Notes: a model not told the origin generated them from the sequence alone. DNA of 64,000 nt from Paeniglutamicibacter antarcticus (GCF_900010755.1 NZ_CZJT01000056.1:186001-250000); one strand, 5' to 3'; positions 16,775 to 25,598 are shown, numbered from the stretch's first letter. Translations and numbers: made by a program.

Positions 16775-17668
16775 ATGGGCGCCCTGAAACCAAATTCCCC
16801 GGCCGCGGCAATGGCCGTTGTCTATGACTTCCGCAGGCCAACAACGTTGGCCCGCGAGCATGCGCGTGTCCTCGAGCTTGCCTTTGAAACCTTTGCCCGC
16901 CAATGGGGGACACAACTCACCGCAAAGATTCGGGTGATGTCACAGGTCACGCTCGAATACTTGTCGATGCAGTCCTATGACGACTATGTCTCCGGTCTGC
17001 CGCCCACCACCGCCATGGTCTTGTGTGAATCCGAGGGAACCACTGCGAAGGCAGTGATCCAGTTCCCCGCTGCGGCCGCCCTGAACTGGGTGTCCCACAT
17101 GCTCGGCAGCCCAACGCCTACCGACGTGCCTGAACGCAAGTTCACGCGCATTGAGCAAACCCTGGTGCGCGGGCTCATGGATGAAGCCCTTGAAGACCTT
17201 CATTACTCGCTCGGTGCGCTGCTGCAACAACAACTGAGTGTGGAAAGCATTCACCACAACTCGCAATTTGCCCAGGCCGCCACCAAATCCGAATTGGTGG
17301 TTGCGGTCTCCTTGCGGGTACGGGTGGGTGAACGAAGCGCACTTGCGAGCATTGCGGTCCCGGCCGAACTGATCCTGCCGCAACTTGGCGAAACCAACCC
17401 GTCGGGCCCGATTGATAATGCTTGGGAATTGCTCTCCGAATCCCTGATAGGGATCCCGGTGGATGTTGCCCTGGCCCTTGGTGCCTCAATGGTCACCCCG
17501 CATACCATCTTGAACCTTGCCGTGGGCGATGTGCTGCCGCTGCCGCACCCTACGTATAAGCCGTTTGAGCTTTCCGTGGAGGGCCGCAAATTGGGCACCG
17601 CCGCGGCCGGCACCCGGAACGGCCGGATCGCCGCCGTTGTCGTTTCTACCGAGGATACCCAAATATGA
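16775..17668 (+). CDS. fliM: Flagellar motor switch protein FliM
   Basis: FliM links FliG to FliN in the C-ring. The family block VVYDFRRPTTLAREHARVLE begins at about residue 14, followed by the middle domain and a C-terminal SpoA domain (about residues 220-290). The frame is open upstream to 16613, but that part looks non-coding and contains the promoter, so I chose ATG 16775 (297 residues); a ribosome site is not obvious. With this start the protein lacks the N-terminal EIDALL-type peptide that binds CheY-P in other bacteria. Confidence 0.9.
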   Translation: MGALKPNSPAAAMAVVYDFRRPTTLAREHARVLELAFETFARQWGTQLTAKIRVMSQVTLEYLSMQSYDDYVSGLPPTTAMVLCESEGTTAKAVIQFPAAAALNWVSHMLGSPTPTDVPERKFTRIEQTLVRGLMDEALEDLHYSLGALLQQQLSVESIHHNSQFAQAATKSELVVAVSLRVRVGERSALASIAVPAELILPQLGETNPSGPIDNAWELLSESLIGIPVDVALALGASMVTPHTILNLAVGDVLPLPHPTYKPFELSVEGRKLGTAAAGTRNGRIAAVVVSTEDTQI

Positions 17669-18411
17669 TTCCCGCTCCATCAGGCACCCCCGTGTTGCAT
17701 TCGACAGCACTCTACGCGGCGGCTGCCGAAGCCCTTGCCGCCATGCTGCCGACCCCTGCACCCGTCAACGCAAAACTCCACACCGGGCCACGTGATGCCT
17801 CGATGCTCACCTCCATGGGTGAAATTATCGGCGCAACGTTCGTGGGGCAGCTTTCCGCGGACGTCATCATGTGCATCCAGGCACCGATGCTGGGTGGAAC
17901 ACCGGGTGGAACCGGTTCGCTGATCTCCACTGCCGATGTATTGCGCCCCGCCCTGGATGCGGCAACCGGTGTCCTGGGTGTTGGGGTGCTGTCCACCGAT
18001 GCAGTGATCGGTGCCGAGGCCTTGCTTGGCGATGCCGAGACAGTGTGCTTCGAACTGATCAGCAGTGGATCGGCCATTGGCTGGTTTGCCCTGCGCATCC
18101 GCGAAAACGTGGCTGCCGAATCGGCGGCAATCAAGGTCGGCGATGACCGTGAAGATGTCACTAATCGCTTGGGCCGCATCAACAACGTGGAAATGGCGTT
18201 GACCGTTGAAATCGGCCGCACCCGCATGTCGGTGCGTGACGTGTTGAATCTTGAGCCCGGCGCCGTGGTGGAACTGGACCGTTCCGCCGGCGCCCCTGCC
18301 GACATCCTGCTCAATGGCCGTTTGATTGCCCTTGGCGAGGTAGTGGTGATGGACCAGGACTACGGTGTACGCATCACCAAGATCCTTGATGTGAATGAGG
18401 GTTTGTCCTAG
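17665..18411 (+). CDS. fliN: Motor switch protein FliN/FliY type
   Basis: The C-terminal 75 residues form a SpoA domain (VEMALTVEIGRTRMSVRDVL onward), the FliN signature of the C-ring base. In front are about 165 residues that FliN of enterobacteria lacks. This part has a segment MLTSMGEIIGATFVGQLSAD reminiscent of the CheC/FliY module. The total of 248 residues therefore suggests a FliY-like protein, but the phosphatase residues of CheC cannot be confirmed by eye. It overlaps fliM by 4 bases and fliO by 17. Confidence 0.88.
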   Translation: MIPAPSGTPVLHSTALYAAAAEALAAMLPTPAPVNAKLHTGPRDASMLTSMGEIIGATFVGQLSADVIMCIQAPMLGGTPGGTGSLISTADVLRPALDAATGVLGVGVLSTDAVIGAEALLGDAETVCFELISSGSAIGWFALRIRENVAAESAAIKVGDDREDVTNRLGRINNVEMALTVEIGRTRMSVRDVLNLEPGAVVELDRSAGAPADILLNGRLIALGEVVVMDQDYGVRITKILDVNEGLS

Positions 18412-18892
18412 CTTGGAGAATTTCTTCCTGTTGCTGAGGGTCGTCATTTCGTTGGCCGCAGTATTCGGGCTCTTGTTTTACTTACGCAAGCGCATCTTGC
18501 CGCGTTTCGGCACCCCGAACACCAACCAGGTAAACGTCGTTGAACGCCAAAGCATCGGTCCGAAATCCTCGGTGGTGCTTTTGGACGTTCAAGGACGACG
18601 TTACCTTTTGGGCGTGGGGGAATCCTCGATCAACGTGCTCGATAGCTTTGAGGCCCCCGAGCCTCCCATCGTTGACTCGGCGACCGCCGAATCCATCGAA
18701 GGGTCGGCGGAGCAGCGCTCCCAATCCTTTGCAGCCACCTTGCAAAAGCTCACGGGTGCAGCACCTTCGGCGACGCTGTCCCACGGCGAGCGGGCGGCAG
18801 TGGATCCTTCCTCGCCGCTGGCCGGATCGATCCTTTCGGCACAAACTTGGCGCAGCGCTTGGGCTGCATTGAAAGCAGGGCGGTCGGCATGA
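18395..18892 (+). CDS. fliO: Flagellar biosynthetic protein FliO
   Basis: FliO helps assemble the FliP ring of the export gate. The product has one N-terminal transmembrane helix (LLRVVISLAAVFGLLFYL). A small cytoplasmic domain with VNVVERQSIGPKSSVVLLDV follows, as in the family, and then a variable tail. The start may be ATG 18395, overlapping fliN, or TTG 18413, which would place the membrane helix directly at the N-terminus. Confidence 0.85.
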   Translation: MRVCPSLENFFLLLRVVISLAAVFGLLFYLRKRILPRFGTPNTNQVNVVERQSIGPKSSVVLLDVQGRRYLLGVGESSINVLDSFEAPEPPIVDSATAESIEGSAEQRSQSFAATLQKLTGAAPSATLSHGERAAVDPSSPLAGSILSAQTWRSAWAALKAGRSA

Positions 18893-19707
18893 ATGCAGTT
18901 GCCCTGAAACATGTTCGTCCCTTTACCTTGGCTCTGGTGGTTTTGGCCTTGGCGGTGCTGGCCAACATGCTCACCGCCGGTTCGGTGTGGGCGGCACCCA
19001 TGGTTCCGCAAGCCCCTGTTGAGCCCGGCGACGGTGGTGGGTTGAGCGTGGAAATCAACGGGCCCAACGGCACCCCAAGCTCCGCGATTGTGACACTCAT
19101 TGCCATCACGCTGCTCTCGGTGGCCCCGGCCTTGCTGTTGATGATGAGCTCGTTCACCAAGATTTTTGTGGTGCTGGCGATGACCCGCAACGCACTGGCT
19201 TTGCCGACCATTCCGCCAAACCAGGTGCTTGCAGGACTCGCACTGTTCCTGTCGCTGTTCATCATGTCCCCGGTGCTGACCCAGATGAATGACCTGGGTG
19301 TCCAGCCGTACCTGGCAGGCACCCTGGACTTCACCCAGGCCATGGAGGTCGGTGTGAAACCGCTGGCGGACTTCATGCTGGCACACACCCGCGAAGCCGA
19401 TATTGCGTTGATGACCCGTGCCGCGGATTTGCCGAACCCGGAAAGTGCTGCGGATGTTCCGCTGACCACGCTGATTCCTGCCTTCATGATTTCCGAGTTG
19501 CGCGCAGCATTCATCATCGGCTTTGTCATCTTCGTGCCGTTCCTGATCATTGACTTGGTGGTCTCCTCGGCCCTGATGTCAATGGGCATGATGATGCTTC
19601 CGCCGGTGATGATCTCCCTGCCCTTCAAGATCCTGCTCTTCGTGTTGGTTGATGGTTGGGGACTGATCATCACAGCCCTGATAGGCAGTTACCGGTTGGG
19701 TGGCTAG
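18889..19707 (+). CDS. fliP: Flagellar export gate protein FliP
   Basis: FliP forms the core of the export gate. ATG 18889 overlaps the fliO stop (ATGA) and gives 272 residues with a cleavable N-terminal hydrophobic segment, as known for FliP. Four more membrane helices follow. Family blocks are visible: LLMMSSFTKIFVVLAMTRNA, LIPAFMISELRAAFIIGF and MMMLPPVMISLPFKILLFVL. An ORF extension to 18847 exists but has no support. Confidence 0.96.
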   Translation: MNAVALKHVRPFTLALVVLALAVLANMLTAGSVWAAPMVPQAPVEPGDGGGLSVEINGPNGTPSSAIVTLIAITLLSVAPALLLMMSSFTKIFVVLAMTRNALALPTIPPNQVLAGLALFLSLFIMSPVLTQMNDLGVQPYLAGTLDFTQAMEVGVKPLADFMLAHTREADIALMTRAADLPNPESAADVPLTTLIPAFMISELRAAFIIGFVIFVPFLIIDLVVSSALMSMGMMMLPPVMISLPFKILLFVLVDGWGLIITALIGSYRLGG

Positions 19708-19709
19708 GC

Positions 19710-19985
19710 ATGGATCCGAACGCCGTCTTGGACATTGGACTCTCCGGGCTGCTGCTTGCCGCGAAGCTTGCCGCCCCGGTGCTGATCACCTCATTGGTGG
19801 TTGGCTTCGCCATTTCGTTGTTCCAGTCAATGACCCAGATCCAGGAAGTCACGCTTTCCTTCGTGCCTAAGGCCGTGGCAGTGTCCATTGCCTTGTTGGT
19901 CTGCGGACACTGGATGATTTCCGAAATCGTCCTTTTCACCCATGAGCTCTTCGATAAGATTCCGGCACTGCTGAGGGGCAGCTGA
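19710..19985 (+). CDS. fliQ: Flagellar export gate protein FliQ
   Basis: The 91-residue protein has two transmembrane helices and the family motif SLFQSMTQIQEVTLSFVPK between them. ATG 19710 was chosen because it gives the exact family length and follows the fliP stop by two bases. The frame is open further upstream, inside fliP. FliQ packs around the FliP-FliR complex. Confidence 0.96.
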   Translation: MDPNAVLDIGLSGLLLAAKLAAPVLITSLVVGFAISLFQSMTQIQEVTLSFVPKAVAVSIALLVCGHWMISEIVLFTHELFDKIPALLRGS

Positions 19986-19986
19986 C

Positions 19987-20751
19987 GTGCAGGTAGTGCT
20001 GCCCATGGAAGCCATTGAAGCCATGCTTCTGGCTTCGGTGCGGATCACTGCATTCATCATCATCGCCCCTCCCTTTTCCCACAATGCAATTCCCGGGCGC
20101 ATCAAGGCAACCATCGGTCTGGGGCTTGCCCTGGCAGTGACTCCCAAACTCAGCGTCGACCACCAACTCATGGATACCGGCCCCTTCCTGGGTGCCGTCA
20201 TCCTTGAGCTTGTCACGGGAGCCGCTTTGGGTTTCTTGGTCATGGTGCTGTTCTCAGCAGTGCAGAGCGCCGGTGGCCTGATTGACCTCTTCGGTGGCTT
20301 TGCCATGGCCCAAGGCTTTGACCCGCAATCAATGGTCAATGGCGCCCAATTCTCCCGCTTCTTCCACTGGGCCGCCTTGGCCCTGCTGATTGCCTCGGAT
20401 GGGTACCAGCTGGTGCTTGCCGGGCTGTTCCGTTCCTTTGACGCGGTTCCCCTGGGTGGCGGACTGGCGCTGGACGCCCTTGCCGAAAACCTTGTGCACA
20501 GTGTGGGACAGATGTTCATTGCCGCCATCCAGATTGCCGGCCCGTTGCTGGTGGTGCTGGTGCTGGCCGACATTGGTTTGGGCCTGCTCACTCGTGCGGC
20601 CCCGGCCCTGAATGCCTTTGCCATGGGCTTCCCGTTGAAAATCTTCCTGACTCTTTCACTGGCCGGAACCGTCTTTGTCTTGCTTCCCTCCGTGGTCTCG
20701 GCGCTGGTGCGGTCCGGACTTCAAGCCGTGGGCAAGGTGTTGGGGGCATGA
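19987..20751 (+). CDS. fliR: Flagellar export gate protein FliR
   Basis: FliR completes the FliPQR gate. The 254-residue product has about six transmembrane helices and the start pattern RITAFIIIAPPFSHNAIPGR, plus a GLLTRAAPALNAFAMGFPLK motif near residue 200 that is diagnostic of the family. GTG 19987 begins just after the fliQ stop. The stop overlaps the flhB ATG. Confidence 0.95.
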   Translation: MQVVLPMEAIEAMLLASVRITAFIIIAPPFSHNAIPGRIKATIGLGLALAVTPKLSVDHQLMDTGPFLGAVILELVTGAALGFLVMVLFSAVQSAGGLIDLFGGFAMAQGFDPQSMVNGAQFSRFFHWAALALLIASDGYQLVLAGLFRSFDAVPLGGGLALDALAENLVHSVGQMFIAAIQIAGPLLVVLVLADIGLGLLTRAAPALNAFAMGFPLKIFLTLSLAGTVFVLLPSVVSALVRSGLQAVGKVLGA

Positions 20752-21950
20752 GCCAGGATTCGGGGGAACGCAGCGAAAAGGCCACACCTGAACGCATGAA
20801 GGACGTGCGGTCCAAGGGCAAGATGACACGCTCGCAGGACCTCACAGCATGGCTGGGAATTGCGGCAGCCGCCTTGATGATCCCGGGACTGATGTCCCTG
20901 GCCGAACAAGCAGGCCGGCAACAATTCGCCGCCATTGCCACAGTGATCGGCAACCCGCAGGAACAGTCGGCAATCGAGGTGCTGGATCTGGGGTTCTCTT
21001 CGCTGCCGGCAACGCTGACCCCCATGTTCATCGCCGTGTTGGTGGTTATCATGGCAACGGCGGCCTTGCAGGGCGGCATCAGGTTCAAGAAGTTCAAGGT
21101 TGATCCCTCAAACCTGAACCTTCTCAACGGTGTCAAGCGGGTATTTGGTTTCCAAGCTCTCTGGCAGGGTGTCAAGGCACTGCTCAAGGTATGTCTGATC
21201 GGATGGGTGCTCTGGTCGGTGATTTCAGGGCTCATGCCGTTGCTGCTGCAATCGGGGTCCCTTCCCATCGCCTCGTTGCTTGGTGCCGGTGGTTCCGGTG
21301 CAGCATCCTTGATCCGTGCCTCGGTCATCGCCGGGCTGGTGCTTGCAGCACTTGACGTGTTTGTCGTCATGCGCCGAAATCGCAAGCACACACGGATGAC
21401 CCGCAAGGAAGTCACCGACGAAAACAAGCGAACCGACGGCGACCCGCTGATCAAGTCCCAGCGGCGCTCGCGCCAAATGTCCATGAGCCGGAACCGCATG
21501 ATGGCAGCGATCGCCGATTCCGATGTGGTGATCGTGAACCCCGTCCACGTGGCAGTGGCACTGAAGTACGAGCCCGGAAAATCTGCCCCGAAACTGGTGG
21601 CCAAGGGGGCCGGGAACATTGCCTCGCGTATCCGTGAGGAAGCGGCCACCCACAAGGTGCCCATGGTCAAAGACATTCCCTTGGCACGAAACCTTCACTC
21701 GGTATGTGAAATCGGGGACGAAATCCCTGCCGACACATACAACGAAGTGGCCCGCGTCCTCGCATTTGTGATGACGCTCAAGGCACGCGGAACGGGTGCC
21801 GGGGTGCACACGGTCCCCGGGGCGCCTGCATCCACGTCCCGCTCGCCGGCACCGCCCGGTGCGCGACGGGGACGGCGCTCCGCCAGGCCCCCCGATGAAT
21901 CGCCAGCACCAAGTTCTTCCTCCCCATCAACGCCCCCGGAAATTCCCTAA
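20748..21950 (+). CDS. flhB: Flagellar export switch protein FlhB
   Basis: FlhB controls the change from rod/hook to filament export by self-cleavage between Asn and Pro in an NPTH loop. The 400-residue product has the start SGERSEKATPERMKDVRSKG, four membrane helices and a C-terminal cytoplasmic domain. Here the loop reads NPVH (residues 264-267); Asn and Pro are kept but Thr is Val. A Pro/Ser/Arg-rich tail of about 45 residues extends past the normal end. It sits between fliR and flhA as usual. Confidence 0.94.
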   Translation: MSQDSGERSEKATPERMKDVRSKGKMTRSQDLTAWLGIAAAALMIPGLMSLAEQAGRQQFAAIATVIGNPQEQSAIEVLDLGFSSLPATLTPMFIAVLVVIMATAALQGGIRFKKFKVDPSNLNLLNGVKRVFGFQALWQGVKALLKVCLIGWVLWSVISGLMPLLLQSGSLPIASLLGAGGSGAASLIRASVIAGLVLAALDVFVVMRRNRKHTRMTRKEVTDENKRTDGDPLIKSQRRSRQMSMSRNRMMAAIADSDVVIVNPVHVAVALKYEPGKSAPKLVAKGAGNIASRIREEAATHKVPMVKDIPLARNLHSVCEIGDEIPADTYNEVARVLAFVMTLKARGTGAGVHTVPGAPASTSRSPAPPGARRGRRSARPPDESPAPSSSSPSTPPEIP

Positions 21951-21962
21951 GGAACACCCCAC

Positions 21963-24017
21963 ATGAAATTTGCGAGTGTCTCAAAGATAGCTGTGCCGTT
22001 GGGCGTGGTGGGCATCATCATGCTTTTGGTGGTTCCGATCCCTGCCGCCTTGCTGGATGTACTTTTTGCAGTGTCCATCCTGCTGGCCCTGGTGATCCTG
22101 CTGACCACCATGTTTGCGAAACGGCCGCTGGACTTCTCGGTGTTCCCGTCCTTGCTGCTGGTGGCAACGCTGCTGCGCCTGGGCCTGAACGTTGCCTCAA
22201 CCCGGCTGGTTCTGGGCAACGGGTATGCCGGTGAAGTGATCGCTGCGTTTGGCAATATTGCCGTGGGCGGGTCCTTGATCATCGGCTGCGTGATCTTCCT
22301 GATCCTGGTGGTCATCCAGTTCGTCGTTGTCACCAAGGGTGCAGAACGCGTCGCTGAGGTCGGTGCACGCTTCACCCTTGATGCGATGCCGGGCAAGCAG
22401 ATGGCCATCGACGCGGATTTAAACGCCGGGCTGATCACCGACTCCGAGGCGCGCGAACGCCGCGCCGAGGTCGCCGCTGAGGCTGACTTCTACGGCGCCA
22501 TGGATGGTGCCTCGAAGTTCGTCAAGGGTGACGCCATTGCCGGTGTCATCATTATCATCATCAACCTGCTCGGCGGCATCGGCATCGGCATGATTTCCCG
22601 CGGCATGGAGGCCGGCGAAGCGCTGAACACCTATGCGCTGCTGACCATTGGCGACGGGCTTGCCACACAGATCCCCGCGCTGCTGATGGCGGTTTCCACC
22701 GGCATGATCGTCACCCGCTCCAACGCGTCGGACGACATGGGTTCCACGGCCTCGGCCCAGCTGGCCCAGTCACGCACCGCGCTGTTGATCGCCGGTTCTG
22801 CGGCCATCGCGCTGGCCCTGGTGCCGGGCATGCCCAAACTGCCTTTCGTGCTCATTGGCGGGTTGCTGATCTTTGCGGCCCAACGCATCAAGGCACAAAA
22901 GGCCAAGGGTGAAGCGATGGAGGCCGTTCAAAAACAAAACGAGGCGGCGGTGCCGCAGAAGGAAACCACTGAAGACCTGATTGAAAAGATGCGGGTGCAT
23001 GCCCTGGAAATCCAATTGGCCCCGGACCTGGTTGATGTGGTCAACGGGGGAGGGGACGATCTGTTGGCACGCGTCCGTGCACTGCGCAGACGCGTGGCCA
23101 TGGAGCTGGGTGTGGTGTTGCCCCCGGTGCGAACCCGTGACTCGGTTGACCTGCCCCCTGCCACCTATGTGGTGCGGATTGCGGGAATCGAGGCGGGGCG
23201 CGGCACTGCACCGCGTGGAAAGATCCTGGCACTGGGGGACCACCTTGATTCGCTGCCCGGACTCAGCGTCGTGGAACCAGTCTTTGGGCTGGCCGGCAAA
23301 TGGGTGCCCGCCGAATTACGGCATAATGCGGAGATGGCCGGTGCCACCACCATTGACCGGGTCTCGGTGATCGTGACCCACCTGTCCTCCATCGTCCACA
23401 CCCATGCTGCACGCCTGCTTACCCGGGAGGACGTGCGTGTGCTCACCGATTCGGTACGGGAGATCAACCCCTCAGCCGTCGAGGAACTAGTGCCAAGCCT
23501 GTTGACCCTGGCTGAGGTGCAGCGGGTGCTTCAGGGCTTGCTTGTTGAGGGCGTTCCCATCAACGACCTGCAGCGCATCTACGAAGCCCTGTCCCTGCGC
23601 GCCAAGGCAAGTACCGACCCCGAAGGCCTGGTCGAGGCAGCACGCTCGGCACTGGGTCCGGCGATTGCCGTAACCCACCTCGAAGGGAAATTGCTGCGCG
23701 TCATCATGATTGACCCGGTGCTTGAACAGGGAATGCTGGAGGGCCTGCGTCCCTCGGAACTGGGGACCCAGATCATGCTGGATGCCAACAAGCTTGAATC
23801 GGTATTGGCATCCGTCAAGGACATCGCAGCGCAACTGGAAAACAGCGGACTTTCCGCGGTGCTTGTCTGTGCCCCGGCGCTGCGGCCGGCGGTGCGCAGG
23901 CTGGTGGGCGGGCAGATCGGTGGACTTGCCGTACTCTCCTACCAAGAAGCAACTGCCGGTGGGGCAGAAATAGAAACCGTAGGGGTGGTGCGTGGTGCCG
24001 ACGCAATATCGGCTTGA
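21963..24017 (+). CDS. flhA: Flagellar export protein FlhA
   Basis: FlhA forms the nonameric export gate and binds chaperone-substrate complexes. The 684-residue protein has eight predicted membrane helices in the first half. The FHIPEP region follows, with the family signature around RVAEVGARFTLDAMPGKQMA (residues about 128-147). The large cytoplasmic domain ends the protein. The end overlaps the FlhF-like gene by 26 bases. Confidence 0.97.
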   Translation: MKFASVSKIAVPLGVVGIIMLLVVPIPAALLDVLFAVSILLALVILLTTMFAKRPLDFSVFPSLLLVATLLRLGLNVASTRLVLGNGYAGEVIAAFGNIAVGGSLIIGCVIFLILVVIQFVVVTKGAERVAEVGARFTLDAMPGKQMAIDADLNAGLITDSEARERRAEVAAEADFYGAMDGASKFVKGDAIAGVIIIIINLLGGIGIGMISRGMEAGEALNTYALLTIGDGLATQIPALLMAVSTGMIVTRSNASDDMGSTASAQLAQSRTALLIAGSAAIALALVPGMPKLPFVLIGGLLIFAAQRIKAQKAKGEAMEAVQKQNEAAVPQKETTEDLIEKMRVHALEIQLAPDLVDVVNGGGDDLLARVRALRRRVAMELGVVLPPVRTRDSVDLPPATYVVRIAGIEAGRGTAPRGKILALGDHLDSLPGLSVVEPVFGLAGKWVPAELRHNAEMAGATTIDRVSVIVTHLSSIVHTHAARLLTREDVRVLTDSVREINPSAVEELVPSLLTLAEVQRVLQGLLVEGVPINDLQRIYEALSLRAKASTDPEGLVEAARSALGPAIAVTHLEGKLLRVIMIDPVLEQGMLEGLRPSELGTQIMLDANKLESVLASVKDIAAQLENSGLSAVLVCAPALRPAVRRLVGGQIGGLAVLSYQEATAGGAEIETVGVVRGADAISA

Positions 24018-25110
24018 AGTTGAAAGCCTTGAACAGCTCAAGGAACGCATAGCCAGGGAATTCGGGCCCAACGCCAAGGTTGTCTCGGCTGAATGGGTCA
24101 GCCAGGGTGGGCTTGGCAAGTTCATGGCCAAGCGCTTCATCGAAGCCATCGTTGAGATCCCGGATGAAGAACCCGGGGCTCCGCCGTCCCCGGTGGTGCT
24201 GCGTCGCGCCATGAAGAAAGTCGCTGCGGTCCGCGCCAACGAACCCCCGGAACCAACGCCAGGCTCCGGTAGCGTGCCAGCCACCCATCGTCGCCCCACG
24301 CCTCGTCCCTCCGCCGCCGGAGCACCGACAAGCCTTGGCGCCGCCTCGGGCCTGAACGCATTGCTTGAACAGGCTGACGTGCAAGAAGAACTGCTCGCTA
24401 CACCCGGCAGCGCTCGCCGGAGAGGAACTTCCAGCAACGACGCGGACTTCGGGCGCCTGCTGGACGGGGAAAGTTTTGCCCTGGAGCCGGCAACAGGTGG
24501 CCGGGCTGCCGGACCACGGGTGACGGTGACGTCCCTTGCAGGCATTTCAATGCCGGAGCCTGCCTCATCTCGTCCTGCCCCGCAAACACCGGTCGCAGGC
24601 TCGCCAGCATCGGCGCACCGCAACATCCTTCCTTCCCCGCTGAACGGTCCCGGAGACCTAGTGGTTGTCATCGGCTTGTGGGGTGACGGCGTCTCTGCCG
24701 GCATCCAGCTCGGGGAGGAAACCGCAATGCGGCGCCAAGCCGGGGAACTTGCCCCCAAATTTGATGCGGATCCTTCGCTCCGGCGTCCCATTATGGACCG
24801 GCGCGGCATCATGCGTGCCAGGGCCGCGGCCGTGGAAGAAGCCGTTCCACTGGTGGTGTCGGTGGCGTTGAACCCGCTGCAGCCACTGGGGGTCCAACTT
24901 GAGGTGCTCGACTCCCTGGGCGCCGACCAGCTGTGGGTTGCCGTTGACGCGGGGCGCAAGAGCGTAGACACCGCGGCCTGGGTGAAGTACATTTCGTCGC
25001 GGCACCGGGTCTATGCCTTGGTTTCGTTGCATGCAAATGAAACCTTGAGCCCGGAATCGGTGTTGGATCTGGGTTTTCCGGTCTTTGACGTCACGGCCCC
25101 CGTGCCCTGA
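23992..25110 (+). CDS. FlhF-like protein with a degenerate P-loop
   Basis: The N-terminus (RLEVESLEQLKERIAREFGP and on) resembles the B domain start of FlhF, the SRP-type GTPase that places flagella. It lies right after flhA, where flhF belongs. A Pro/Ala-rich linker of about 140 residues follows. The C-terminal part would be the G domain, but the P-loop position reads GLWGDGVSA (residues 228-236), without the GK[ST] needed to bind phosphate. About 100 residues of the G domain also seem missing. I infer a non-GTPase relative; a merely local look-alike cannot be excluded. Confidence 0.6.
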   Translation: MVPTQYRLEVESLEQLKERIAREFGPNAKVVSAEWVSQGGLGKFMAKRFIEAIVEIPDEEPGAPPSPVVLRRAMKKVAAVRANEPPEPTPGSGSVPATHRRPTPRPSAAGAPTSLGAASGLNALLEQADVQEELLATPGSARRRGTSSNDADFGRLLDGESFALEPATGGRAAGPRVTVTSLAGISMPEPASSRPAPQTPVAGSPASAHRNILPSPLNGPGDLVVVIGLWGDGVSAGIQLGEETAMRRQAGELAPKFDADPSLRRPIMDRRGIMRARAAAVEEAVPLVVSVALNPLQPLGVQLEVLDSLGADQLWVAVDAGRKSVDTAAWVKYISSRHRVYALVSLHANETLSPESVLDLGFPVFDVTAPVP

Positions 25111-25151
25111 TTTTCCGGTCTTGTGGAGGGCTGGTGGGCTATGCTTATGCG

Positions 25152-25418
25152 GTGCTGGTACTTACCCGAAAAGTCGGAGAACAGGTCCTGATCGGCGAGG
25201 ACATCGTGGTGACGGTCCTTGACGTCAAGGGCGATTCAATCAAGATCGGTTTTGACGCGCCGCGTGGAATCAAGATCCAGCGTGCGGAAATGATTGCTGC
25301 TGTCACCGAAGCCAACCGCGAGGCCGCCGCGGCAGTTGATGCCGGCGCCGAGGCCCGCTTGCGCGCACTGTTCCCGTCGTCATCCGGAGCAGGCAAAGCT
25401 CCTGCGCCGAGCGCGTAA
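25152..25418 (+). CDS. csrA: Carbon storage regulator CsrA
   Basis: CsrA is a small RNA-binding dimer that blocks or stabilises mRNAs at GGA motifs; in Gram-positives it often represses flagellin and is held by FliW. The family start LVLTRKVGEQVLIGEDIVV is intact, and the RNA-contacting region near APRGIKIQR is present. GTG 25152 gives the family start (88 residues). A longer version from GTG 25134 has a better ribosome site (GGAGGG at 25125-25130). An Ala-rich tail of about 30 residues is longer than usual. It is the last gene of the cluster, and no fliW is seen here. Confidence 0.9.
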   Translation: MLVLTRKVGEQVLIGEDIVVTVLDVKGDSIKIGFDAPRGIKIQRAEMIAAVTEANREAAAAVDAGAEARLRALFPSSSGAGKAPAPSA

Positions 25419-25430
25419 AAGACGTCGAAA

Positions 25431-25457
25431 TTAGCACTCGCCTTGACCGAGTGCTAA
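25431..25457. promoter_or_regulatory. CIRCE operator of groES-groEL
   Basis: TTAGCACTC (25431-25439), 9 bases and GAGTGCTAA (25449-25457) form a perfect CIRCE element, the operator of the heat-shock repressor HrcA. It overlaps the promoter of groES. Confidence 0.95.
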
Positions 25458-25471
25458 TGGTTGCCTAAAGT
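25443..25471 (+). promoter_or_regulatory. groES promoter overlapping CIRCE
   Basis: TTGACC (25443-25448), 17 bases and TAAAGT (25466-25471) form a vegetative-type promoter whose -35 box lies inside the CIRCE loop. HrcA bound there should block polymerase. The leader of about 120 bases holds a weak inverted repeat (25501-25506 with 25519-25524). Confidence 0.7.
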
Positions 25472-25598
25472 CATTGGTGTTGCCTGTTGATTCAACAGGC
25501 GGCGAAAGCCTGAGGTAATTCGCCAGCTGGCACCGCGACGACGGTTGGTAGCACCCAACGGCCCGTAAACCATTGGTAACTTACGCAAAGGAGAGACG

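Noticed and set aside
20588..21676. 362-codon frame antisense to fliR-flhB
   Set aside because: Lies over two certain genes and shows no domain or ribosome site.
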